Shown here: positions 17,281 through 24,349 of the stretch, in pieces
Layout: every line of letters begins with the position of its first letter
Numbering within the stretch: the stretch's first letter is position 1
Source: an uncultured Ruminococcus sp.
GTDB lineage: Bacteria > Bacillota > Clostridia > Oscillospirales > Acutalibacteraceae
NCBI GenBank assembly: GCA_902801245.1
Contig: CADCHW010000020.1
Span: 31,500 to 76,473, forward strand
Reading direction: 5' to 3'
Length of the DNA stretch: 44,974 nucleotides
Program-made: the position numbers and the translations under genes
The notes under the pieces: model-generated
Told to the model about the DNA's origin: nothing
What the model saw: the letters and a program-made list of their open reading frames with translations, nothing else
Databases searched by the model: none

Positions 17281-18296
17281 TAAATCTCACCTTTCTTTCC
17301 GTGAAGCATTACGATTATTACAACAGGTGCTCCGAAGATTGCCGTAACCGTGCTTATGCTTAGTTCTGTCGGGGCGAATGCCGTTCGGGCTATCATATCG
17401 CACACCATACAGAACACGCTCCCTCCGAGAAAACAAGCCGGTATTAAAACTATCGGCTTTGACGTTTTGAACATCGCTCTTATGATGTGCGGTACTGCAA
17501 TTCCTACAAACGATACGGGTCCCGCAAATGCCGTGACACAGGCGGAGAACAAACCCGACAGGAGTATCAACGCAACCCTCAGCGGTTTTATTTTTACCCC
17601 GAGATTCTGAGCGTAATTCTCTCCGAGCCGATATGCTCCTATTGGCTTTGAAAGGAGAAATGTTCCTATAAACGATATGAAAACCACAACCGCCATAACT
17701 TTAACGTTATCCATAGTTGTACCCGAGAATGTTCCCATTGACCAGTTGTGAAGATTTACAATGTCGGAATCTTCCGCAAATGTGACTACAAAATCTGTTA
17801 TAGCCGAGCATATGTAGCTTATCATAACTCCGCACACTACAAGCATTGACATTCGCTGTACCTTATGAGAAACCGCCAAAACGAACCCCAATGACAGCAG
17901 AGAACCCACAAATGCCGCAATTATCATAACTGCCGAATTTATTGTCAAAAATCGGCTTGCTGCAAATATCATTACAAGTGCGACAGTAAGCTTTGCACCC
18001 GAGGAAACTCCCAGAACGAAAGGTCCTGCAATGGGATTGTGGAAAAATGTCTGCAAGAGATATCCCGACAATGCCAGTGAACCGCCCAGAATCATAGCTG
18101 CCAACGCTCGGGGTATTCTGATTTTCAAAAGGATATTTGCCGCTGTGTCGTTTGCAGAATCGGAGAAAATAATTTTCATAACGTCGGAAAATTGTATGTC
18201 GGCACTGCCTATGAAAATGTTCATACAGAGTACAAAAACAGTAAGCAGAATCAGGATTGCAAATGATATTGTACAGCGGATTTTTCTGCTACTCAT
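17280..18296 (-). CDS. FecCD/BtuC-type ABC transporter permease
   Basis: Membrane channel subunit of the import system. Start ATG 18296 (338 aa, MSSRKIRCTISF); the frame is open 24 codons upstream into the lipoprotein gene. Many membrane helices; family motifs are IRIPRALAAMILGGSLALSG, GPFVLGVSSGAKL and PVSFVGIAVPHIIR, the last near the cytoplasmic coupling helix. Overlaps the substrate-binding protein by 8 bases. Confidence 0.93.
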   Translation of the reverse strand: MSSRKIRCTISFAILILLTVFVLCMNIFIGSADIQFSDVMKIIFSDSANDTAANILLKIRIPRALAAMILGGSLALSGYLLQTFFHNPIAGPFVLGVSSGAKLTVALVMIFAASRFLTINSAVMIIAAFVGSLLSLGFVLAVSHKVQRMSMLVVCGVMISYICSAITDFVVTFAEDSDIVNLHNWSMGTFSGTTMDNVKVMAVVVFISFIGTFLLSKPIGAYRLGENYAQNLGVKIKPLRVALILLSGLFSACVTAFAGPVSFVGIAVPHIIRAMFKTSKPIVLIPACFLGGSVFCMVCDMIARTAFAPTELSISTVTAIFGAPVVIIVMLHGKKGEI

Positions 18297-19449
18297 TTGA
18301 ATCACCGCTTTCCAGTTTGTACAGAAATTCGGGCGGAGAGGTTTTATAATTTCCCGTGAAAACTGCATTAAAGTCGGAAATTACAGTGCCTAGTTTCATA
18401 GTTTCCTGATATAGATTATTTCTCGTACACCATACATTTCCGTCCTTGACCGCCTTGAAGTCGGCTATAAGACCGTTCTTTGAAATCAGCTCGTCAAGTG
18501 TGGAAATCTCGCCGCCGATAGTACTGTTGTATATGATAAAATCGGCATCTTTTGCAGTGGAATAAAACTCTTCCCATTCAAGCGTTACGGTTGAAAATCC
18601 GTCGCCGCCCAGATTTTTGAAAACATTTTCGCCCCCTGCAAGCTCAATCATTTTTGTAACGTAGTCGCCCGATTTTCGTGTAACAGCCTGACCCGAATTA
18701 TTTATGTAGAAAAAAACAGCGGTTTTTCCTGTGGCGGCTGATGTATCGAGAGAGTTCAGCTTTTCTGCCTGCTCGCTGAAAAGTCGGTCGGCTTCTTCAC
18801 TTTTGCCGAGCATTTCACCGTATACTTTTATCCATTCGCTCCTGCCCAAAGGGTGCGATTCGTAGCTTGAATAATCTGTGAAAACGGTTATACCCAGTTC
18901 GTCAAGTTTCTCTTTGACATCGGGAGAATGTTCAATCATTGTTGACTCAATCGCAAGCGGACAGCCATTTGAAACAAGCAGCTCATAGTCGGGTTCGCTG
19001 TACTTTCCTGCATAGAGCATATCACCGCTGTTCAAGGCATTTTTTGCATATTCGATATACCAGCCGTCCGCTTTAGTACCTGAAAATTTAACAGCACTTC
19101 CGCTGCCGATATCGTCAAAAAGACCCATAACGGAAGTCGCAGCCATATAGACATTCTCAACAGGAGTTGTAATAACTTTCATATTTCCGTCAAGCTTTTC
19201 GGGGACTTCCCTGCCGTTCGGAACAAGGAGATAACCCACACCCTCGGCGGTATAAATCACGGAGTAACCGTCTTGATATCTGTCGATTGCGAACTCTTCG
19301 GCATACATAAGGTCGGTGCGTTCAACAAAGGTCAAACCAACAATATCTTTCGGATTTTCGGGAATTACTTTGACTTCGCCGCAGCCCGAGAAAATCATTA
19401 TACAAAACAGTGCGGTTATGCTTGCAAAAATAAATTTAACTTTTGACAT
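18289..19449 (-). CDS. ABC transporter substrate-binding lipoprotein (BtuF/FhuD fold)
   Basis: Captures the ligand outside the membrane for the FecCD permease. 386 aa; lipoprotein signal with lipobox FSGC (Cys23). Type-III binding protein features: PVENVYMAATSVMGLFDDI, then EPDYELLVSNGCPLAIES, helical linker, and a second lobe with KSGDYVTKMIELAGGENVF. The ligand (corrinoid, cobalt-chelate or heme-like compound) cannot be read from sequence; B12-riboswitch control favours a corrinoid. Starts inside the end of the upstream surface-protein gene. Confidence 0.92.
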   Translation of the reverse strand: MSKVKFIFASITALFCIMIFSGCGEVKVIPENPKDIVGLTFVERTDLMYAEEFAIDRYQDGYSVIYTAEGVGYLLVPNGREVPEKLDGNMKVITTPVENVYMAATSVMGLFDDIGSGSAVKFSGTKADGWYIEYAKNALNSGDMLYAGKYSEPDYELLVSNGCPLAIESTMIEHSPDVKEKLDELGITVFTDYSSYESHPLGRSEWIKVYGEMLGKSEEADRLFSEQAEKLNSLDTSAATGKTAVFFYINNSGQAVTRKSGDYVTKMIELAGGENVFKNLGGDGFSTVTLEWEEFYSTAKDADFIIYNSTIGGEISTLDELISKNGLIADFKAVKDGNVWCTRNNLYQETMKLGTVISDFNAVFTGNYKTSPPEFLYKLESGDSNE

Positions 19450-19870
19450 TCGATTTCTTCTTTCTAATTCCTATTATAACTCCAATTGCAGCTACAACTG
19501 CAACCATACCGATAACCGTTCCCATAAGCAACGCAGAGTTGCCGCCGTCAAATTTTTGTGCTGCGGTTGACGAATCGAACCGAAGAGTATAATCAATCAT
19601 ATGCGGTTCGCTCATAGCGAGAGTTTCAGCTTTAATCGGGATATCCGTATCAAGCTCGGGGACATCTATCAAAAACAGCGAATTGCCCTCGGTATTGATT
19701 GGGTAGTACTCCTTTCCGTCAACCTCCATATAGTCGTAATGCGAACTGCTCCATTCAATTTCGGCTTGCATTTTGCCGTCGGTAACGGTTAATTTAGTCG
19801 GAGAAGCAACGGTTGCTTTTCCGCTGCCGCCCTGCAATTCAACTTCAATTTTATATTCGCCGTCATTCAT
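19436..19870 (-). CDS. Short membrane-anchored surface-type protein lacking a signal peptide
   Basis: 144 aa, the first gene after the cobalamin riboswitch. One beta-rich domain (PTKLTVTDGKMQAEIEWSSS, YDYMEVDGKEYYPINTEG, VPELDTDIPI, YTLRF) then a membrane helix (about residues 112-134) and a basic tail IRKKKSNVKS. It shares the V-DGKM-A---S and LDTDI pattern with the protein at 14809-15384. It begins MNDGEYKIEV with no signal sequence; a TAA lies immediately upstream, and an AAGGTGA site 5 bases before the ATG. The N-terminus may have been lost when repeat family A landed just upstream. Confidence 0.8.
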   Translation of the reverse strand: MNDGEYKIEVELQGGSGKATVASPTKLTVTDGKMQAEIEWSSSHYDYMEVDGKEYYPINTEGNSLFLIDVPELDTDIPIKAETLAMSEPHMIDYTLRFDSSTAAQKFDGGNSALLMGTVIGMVAVVAAIGVIIGIRKKKSNVKS

Positions 19871-19879
19871 TTAATCACC

Positions 19880-19951
19880 TTTTTAACACGTGAAGATAGT
19901 TATTTATAGTCTGACTTTTATTACCCGACCGAAAATTGGTTTTGGTCGGGA
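19880..19951. repeat. Repeat family A copy between riboswitch terminator and first gene
   Basis: Plus strand: TTTTTAACACGTGAAGATAG, then about 25 bases on ACCCGACCGAAAATTGG and a closing GGTCGGG. The last part is a perfect CCCGACC/GGTCGGG hairpin (19924-19950). The same two modules recur at 25745, 26615 and 38143-38323. Because it lies in the leader of the B12 operon, its hairpin is transcribed. Confidence 0.72.
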
Positions 19952-19992
19952 GTTTCAGAACGACTTTTTTATAACTATACAATCACGTTATT

Positions 19993-20036
19993 TTTTTTAT
20001 AAACAAAAAATGCTTTTACTTATACAAGTAAAAGCA
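19993..20036 (-). terminator. Intrinsic terminator, riboswitch expression platform
   Basis: In the minus-strand RNA a perfect 11-bp stem (TGCTTTTACTT / AAGTAAAAGCA, loop GTAT) at 20036-20011 is followed by a T-rich run. It lies about 115 bases after the B12 box and 140 bases before the first gene, as expected for termination when the riboswitch binds adenosylcobalamin. Confidence 0.85.
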
Positions 20037-20149
20037 CGACAATTAAACGCATATGCACCGCAATTTTTTTGCGGAAACATATCCGTTAAGACGTACTGCT
20101 AATTACTCGTAGCATTGAAATCACTTTGAATAAAATAATCTCTTGTACA

Positions 20150-20330
20150 GACAACAGGCAGGTCTCCCGGCTCAAATATCAACACACGGAAAGGTCTTCC
20201 CGATTTCTCAGTGACATATTCTTTCCGCACTCCTTTATCACGGTGACGAGTTCGCACAGGTTTTGCACCTGTTTCCCTTTTCACCAAATCATTTTTACAT
20301 ATTCGTAAAAATATTTGACACCTGTTATCT
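20150..20330 (-). ncRNA. Cobalamin (B12) riboswitch
   Basis: The minus strand contains the conserved core: AAAGGGAAACAGGTGCAAAA near 20280, GTCACCGTGA after it, and the B12 box GAGCCGGGAGACCTGCCTG at about 20172-20154. A closing helix P1 can form between AACAGG (20326-20321) and CCTGTT (20158-20153). Known members bind adenosylcobalamin and repress transport or synthesis genes. Here it heads the whole 20-kb B12 operon. Confidence 0.95.
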
Positions 20331-20338
20331 ATTATTTA

Positions 20339-20369
20339 ATTGTAGTCGAAATTCTTTGGCAAGTGACAA
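20339..20369 (-). promoter_or_regulatory. Possible promoter of the B12 operon
   Basis: Minus strand TTGTCA (20369-20364) and TACAAT (20344-20339) with a 19-base spacer, placed just upstream of riboswitch helix P1. The spacer is longer than optimal, so this is a weak prediction. Confidence 0.45.
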
Positions 20370-20391
20370 TGTTATGATTGCCATTTAAAAA

Positions 20392-20586
20392 TTATCTCAG
20401 TTGTTCGGGCTTCTCAACATGTAACTCCTGAATATGTCCACACTCCACACAACATCTGCAAATTATTGCACTGCGTTTTGGTTTGAATTTTGTTTCTTCT
20501 CCGACAGGATAGAAAAATATACCCTGCATAGAATTTATTTTTCCGTCAATAAGTTCTCCGCCGCATTTTTCACATTTATCATTCAT
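20392..20586 (-). CDS. Zinc-ribbon miniprotein
   Basis: 64 aa with two CxxC pairs: CEKCGGELIDGKI and CRCCVECGHIQEL, a probable four-cysteine zinc ribbon. The function is unknown; similar small proteins are common in Clostridia. It starts with an ATGA overlap of the upstream gene and a GAGGAGG ribosome site, so it is the last gene of the 20392-22863 group. It ends close to the B12 operon promoter. Confidence 0.85.
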   Translation of the reverse strand: MNDKCEKCGGELIDGKINSMQGIFFYPVGEETKFKPKRSAIICRCCVECGHIQELHVEKPEQLR

Positions 20587-21062
20587 TTTAAAACCTCCTC
20601 GGCAATGTCTTTTTCCGAAATGTACTTTAAGTAAAAATTCTTCATCAATCCGTCGGGATAGTCCGATATATCTCCGTCAAGCCGTTCGATTAAGTCCGCA
20701 TTTTCGTCAAACCAGCTCCACTCGGGGACGGTATTTTCGGGAACTATCAAAATAAGCTCGCCCAACAAATCGGCAGTTTTTACTGCTCCCAGTTCTTCAA
20801 ATGCCGATTTCATCTCGGAAAGTGCAAGAAAAACATCTTTCTCCTCCGCAAGTGATGTCAAAGAATCAGCCTGACAAGCGTCTTCAAGCTTCATTGCAAG
20901 GTATAATGTTCGCTGAGAATGATTCATCTCTTCAAACGGAATATTGCACAGACGGTTGTACATCAAGTATATCAGGAAATTTTCCTTTTTGTCATTATCA
21001 AGGTCAAGCAGAGTATTGACATCTCTTTCGGAAATTATCTTTTCATAAAGTTTGTTATTCAC
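20583..21062 (-). CDS. Conserved small helical protein, possibly DUF4375/DMP19-like
   Basis: 159 aa from GTG 21062, which has AGGAG 8 bases upstream (a GTG at 21071 sits on top of that site). Acidic and largely helical; the segment MNHSQRTLYLAMKLEDAC followed by ALSEMKSAFEELGAVKTADL resembles the DUF4375/DMP19 pattern, a family also met in polymorphic-toxin immunity loci. Assignment is moderate. No catalytic motif or signal peptide is seen. Confidence 0.75.
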   Translation of the reverse strand: MNNKLYEKIISERDVNTLLDLDNDKKENFLIYLMYNRLCNIPFEEMNHSQRTLYLAMKLEDACQADSLTSLAEEKDVFLALSEMKSAFEELGAVKTADLLGELILIVPENTVPEWSWFDENADLIERLDGDISDYPDGLMKNFYLKYISEKDIAEEVLK

Positions 21063-21082
21063 AATTTGCACTCCTACATAAA

Positions 21083-21928
21083 TTATCCGACAAGGGTTTC
21101 GCCATATAATTTCCCGTTTTTCAGATTTGCAAAAATCTCTATTGCATGACCGCCGAAAATATCCCTGTCCTCAATATAATAAAGCGTTGCTTCACCGCTC
21201 GGTGTTATCGATAATTCGGAAATATAAAGCATTTCAAAAAGTTCTTCTTCGGTAATTTCATCATCATCGACAATCCATTCATTGGCAATATCAATAAAGT
21301 CGTGAGCGGCACATCTGCGGAATTTCATATCCCAATTTTCTACATCGGAATATAGTGCCTTTAAATATGCAAACGCTTTATTTGCCGTTTTACCGTCTTC
21401 ACGGTCGGTTTCAAGAATTACCGAACAATCGTTTCCAAGCCAGTCAAGCGAACCCTCAAAGATTGAAAATTCTCTGTTGAGCGTAAACGTTCCCAGTTCG
21501 GAATCCTCAATATGAACAGGCTTCAAATACTTCGTTTTGAGTTTTTCAAGACGTGGGTCGGATTTGCCGTCATCAATAAGTTCGGTTATCATATAGCAGT
21601 TATTATATTCGTCAAGCTCGATAGGAATATTTTTTCTGCCTTTGATATGATAAATATTATACTTTTCAAAATCACAGCCCCAGCCTTTTCTATCGGAAGA
21701 ATTTTTTAAAAGCCATTCAAGCCTGCCTTTCTTCTTTGAAAATTCTCCCGTGGCAAGATTTACCGCCGCAACAAATGCAAGCGACGGACGAATTATATCC
21801 TTACTAAGCACAAGACCGCCGTTTGATGATTCAACCGTTAAAAACAAAAATTCTGTTTCTTCGTCAACAAATTTGCTTGTAAACTCTTTTCCGATTTTTC
21901 CAAATTCATCATATAAAATTACGCTCAT
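21083..21928 (-). CDS. DUF2262-like protein
   Basis: 281 aa. The second half carries the DUF2262 layout: LGTFTLNREFSIFEGSLDWL, a region ending IANEWIVDD, EELFEMLYISELSITPSGEA and RDIFGGHAIEIFANL with the conserved GH. Cytosolic, no signal peptide. Function unknown; such proteins often sit in accessory gene groups. GAGG ribosome site upstream; the restored ankyrin frame would end 20 bases before its ATG. Confidence 0.82.
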   Translation of the reverse strand: MSVILYDEFGKIGKEFTSKFVDEETEFLFLTVESSNGGLVLSKDIIRPSLAFVAAVNLATGEFSKKKGRLEWLLKNSSDRKGWGCDFEKYNIYHIKGRKNIPIELDEYNNCYMITELIDDGKSDPRLEKLKTKYLKPVHIEDSELGTFTLNREFSIFEGSLDWLGNDCSVILETDREDGKTANKAFAYLKALYSDVENWDMKFRRCAAHDFIDIANEWIVDDDEITEEELFEMLYISELSITPSGEATLYYIEDRDIFGGHAIEIFANLKNGKLYGETLVG

Positions 21929-22014
21929 AAATTTGCCTCGCTTTCAATTTATTTACGGTCTTCTTCGCCTTGCTTTCCCATAAACATATCAAGAGTTTCG
22001 TCAAAGCTGTATTT

Positions 22015-22863
22015 TCAGTTTTCTATTCCTTGGAGGTCTGAACCGTATTCCAGCATTTCAAGCTTACCTAAAATATTATCGTTTTCAAGCGGTGAAGAGC
22101 CTGTTGTTTGTCGGTATGCAAGAAATGCTGCATTCTGTTTAAAATTGGTTTCGTGAAGAGGGTCAACACCTTTTTCAAGATAATACTCGAAAATTTCATA
22201 GCCGTCTTTATCGTTAAGGTTATCCGCAACAATATCAATAACGTTAAATCCGCAGTAGTCAACGGCATTCACGTCCGCACCGCTGTCAACCAACAGCTTT
22301 ATTATCTCAAAATCGGCATCGTATGTGGCTGCCATAAGCGGTGTTGTACCGCAGCCGTCCGACGTATTATAAACAGAATACTCGTCCTCATAGCTGTGAA
22401 CCGAAGAATTCTTTTCATCATGATAAGCGGCATAATTTACATCTGCACCGTACTTGATAAGCAACTTCATCATTTCAATTCTGTTTTTATGAAGTTCTTC
22501 ATCTGATTGATTATATGACGAACCCTGCAAGTAAGGGTAATGATTGGCTGCAAGCATATAAAGCAGAGTTTCTTCGCCGTTTTGTGCAGGCTTGTTGCTA
22601 TTCTCGGTACAATCGGGAGTAACACCTTTTTTAAGAATTTTCTCGACCTGTGCAGTATTCCAGTCAAACACATTTTGTGACAATGATGTTTTTGATTCTA
22701 TTGCGGTGGATATAACGGCATAGAGAATAAACCCCACAAGTGCCATAAGCGGAACGGAAAACACACCGCCCAATACTCTGCACAGCAGATATGTCTTTTT
22801 AACCTTATAATTATAATCTCCCGATTCCTCGGCTTGTTTCTTTAGCTCTCTTTCGCTGCCCAC
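22015..22863 (-). CDS. Ankyrin-repeat membrane protein, probably prematurely stopped
   Basis: 282 aa, GTG start with no clear ribosome site. A cytosolic N-terminus is followed by a membrane helix (LLCRVLGGVFSVPLMALVGF onward, about residues 26-55). Ankyrin repeats include MMKLLIKYGADVNYAAYHD, GCGTTPLMAATYDADFEIIK, LLVDSGADVNAVDYCG and YYLEKGVDPLHETN. The stop is TGA at 22017-22015, but the same frame stays open for 21 more codons (KYSFDETLDMFMGKQGEEDR) to TAA at 21951-21949, which would restore normal spacing to the next gene. Likely a nonsense mutation. Confidence 0.82.
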   Translation of the reverse strand: MGSERELKKQAEESGDYNYKVKKTYLLCRVLGGVFSVPLMALVGFILYAVISTAIESKTSLSQNVFDWNTAQVEKILKKGVTPDCTENSNKPAQNGEETLLYMLAANHYPYLQGSSYNQSDEELHKNRIEMMKLLIKYGADVNYAAYHDEKNSSVHSYEDEYSVYNTSDGCGTTPLMAATYDADFEIIKLLVDSGADVNAVDYCGFNVIDIVADNLNDKDGYEIFEYYLEKGVDPLHETNFKQNAAFLAYRQTTGSSPLENDNILGKLEMLEYGSDLQGIEN

Positions 22864-23111
22864 TTAATGAAATCGGAGTTTTCGACTTTGTACAGAAACC
22901 ATTTGTTAAAATAATGCTTATCGTTATTCTTTTCCTGCACGGGAACATATGCTGCCATTCTCACTCCCTCGTCCGAATATAAATACATTGGAACATTACA
23001 ACGAAAATATACGTCAACCGTTTTGTTTTCACAGTAAACTGCATAATTTTCAAACCTCTTTCAGAAACGTGTCAATATTTTTCCTCGACAACATCAGCGA
23101 CAAAACAGAAT
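22842..23111 (-). pseudogene. Decayed gene fragment, C-terminal part of an unknown protein
   Basis: Two coding-like pieces lie in different frames: upstream, NSVLSLMLSRKNIDTFLKEV, and after a frameshift near 23035, FENYAVYCENKTVDVYFRCN continuing through YVPVQEKNNDKHYFNKWFLY to WAAKES and TAA at 22844-22842. No start codon or ribosome site is left. It joins abruptly to the gene ending at 23112, so its 5' part seems lost by recombination. The family is not recognised. Confidence 0.6.
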
Positions 23112-23576
23112 TTATAGGTTGCCCTCTATACAAAACCAATCACTAATCGTCATAAAGTCATTCAAAAATCCAAGAACCACATGGTAGAATTCAGTTTCGG
23201 TTTTATTGACCATTTTCATACATTCAGTCAGTTTGTCTATCAGTCTTTGCCAATCATCTTTTCCAAAGAAATTGATAGATGTTAAATCAAAGAATTTCTG
23301 AATACCAAATCCATTCGGATCAGGATCTGTTACAGGAAACAGAGATGAGATCGCCGGCAACAGAAGTTTTTCATAGTCGGTTTTGTAAATACAAATGCTG
23401 TCATAATAATTCCAGTCCTCCCATGACATAGTACCATTCCCCGAAGGATATATAAAGACAGGCTTCAATTCTATGTTGATTTTTTCATTTTCATCAGAAT
23501 AAAATCGTATATCTGTCACCTCGTGATTTACGTTTGAATCACAGGAACTGAAAGTCCATTTTCTATATTTTAACAT
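23112..23576 (-). CDS. Hypothetical protein
   Basis: 154 aa from ATG 23576 with GGAGA just upstream; an in-frame TTG lies 4 codons earlier. Rich in aromatic and acidic residues (SWEDWNYYDSICIYKTDYEK, FFGKDDWQRLIDKL), no signal peptide and no motif I recognise. Size and style are like immunity proteins of contact-dependent toxins, which is inference only. Its end abuts the decayed fragment. Confidence 0.7.
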   Translation of the reverse strand: MLKYRKWTFSSCDSNVNHEVTDIRFYSDENEKINIELKPVFIYPSGNGTMSWEDWNYYDSICIYKTDYEKLLLPAISSLFPVTDPDPNGFGIQKFFDLTSINFFGKDDWQRLIDKLTECMKMVNKTETEFYHVVLGFLNDFMTISDWFCIEGNL

Positions 23577-23650
23577 ATATTTCTCCAATGATTTTTACAT
23601 AATGTGCCAGTCAAATGGCAGATGTCAACGTACAAATTTCAATTTATTTC

Positions 23651-24103
23651 TTAACCTTTTTGTAAATACACAAACTGTAATTCCTGAGATACTGCTTCTT
23701 CTTTAAATATTTTATATCCCAATCTTTCATATAATCTTATATTGCTAATACTTTTTGTACTCGTAAACAACTCATATCTTTGGTTCGGATATTCCCTTTC
23801 TATTTCTAAGAGAAGTTTCGTTCCTATTCCCTTCCTTTGCATTTCAGGATGCACCATCAATTTACCAATATAAACAGTTCCGTTCTCTTGATATGCTCTA
23901 ACAGAACCTATAATAACCCCTATGTCATCCAATGCTTTTAAAATAGTTCCTTTCTGAAATTCATTATATACTTCTTCTATCGTTTGCTTTAAAGGTGGAA
24001 TGTCCATATTACCAAAAAGTTTGGCTTCACTTTGGTAAGCCAAATATTGCAATTCAAGTATTTTTTCTAAATCTTCTTTCTGTGCCTTCTTTATCAAAAT
24101 CAC
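23651..24103 (-). CDS. GNAT-family N-acetyltransferase
   Basis: 150 aa. Acetyl-CoA binding motif A is VHPEMQRKGIGTKLLLEIER (R/QxxGxG/A), preceded by VGKLMV-type strand IGKLMV and followed by FTSTKSISNIRLYERLGYKI typical of motif B. Substrate unknown. The start is GTG 24103, or TTG 24097, which is better spaced from GGGGG. It is AT-rich compared with the B12 and hem genes, which suggests later acquisition. Confidence 0.88.
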   Translation of the reverse strand: MILIKKAQKEDLEKILELQYLAYQSEAKLFGNMDIPPLKQTIEEVYNEFQKGTILKALDDIGVIIGSVRAYQENGTVYIGKLMVHPEMQRKGIGTKLLLEIEREYPNQRYELFTSTKSISNIRLYERLGYKIFKEEAVSQELQFVYLQKG

Positions 24104-24134
24104 ATTCCCCCTAACACAAAATCATAGCAACAAA

Positions 24135-24180
24135 TTCCAATTTAAAAATAAAATCAATTACCGGTCGGGTACATGAGTGG
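24135..24180. repeat. Partial repeat family A copy
   Basis: Read on the minus strand, GTACCCGACCGGTAATTGATTTTA (24172-24149 region) matches the ACCCGACCGNNNGTTGATTTTA module seen near 26652 and 38190/38283. The CACGTGAA module is not preserved. A separate GTCGGC/GCCGAC hairpin lies at about 24213-24227. No gene is seen from 24104 to 24349. Confidence 0.55.
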
Positions 24181-24292
24181 GGACTATAACAAAAGCCGCT
24201 TCTCGTGTTTCCTGTCGGCGTTGCCGACTTTGAATTTTTATACATATTAAATATATCACAAAAAAACGTTTTTTTCAAGGCATATCGAGTAA

Positions 24293-24345
24293 AAAACAAA
24301 AAATATAAGGGATTTACGGTTCACTGTCAAACCGAAAATCCCTTT
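24293..24345 (-). terminator. Terminator after radA
   Basis: In the minus-strand RNA AAGGGATTTTCGGTT pairs with AACCGTAAATCCCTT (24344-24307), followed by a T-rich run TATTTTTTGTTTTTT. It starts 6 bases after the radA stop. Confidence 0.85.
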
Positions 24346-24349
24346 ATTG

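Noticed and set aside
22015..22017. TGA read as selenocysteine
   Set aside because: No convincing stem-loop directly after it and ankyrin proteins are not selenoproteins; a nonsense mutation is simpler.
24213..24240. GTCGGC/GCCGAC hairpin considered as a plus-strand terminator
   Set aside because: No plus-strand gene ends nearby; probably part of an old repeat.
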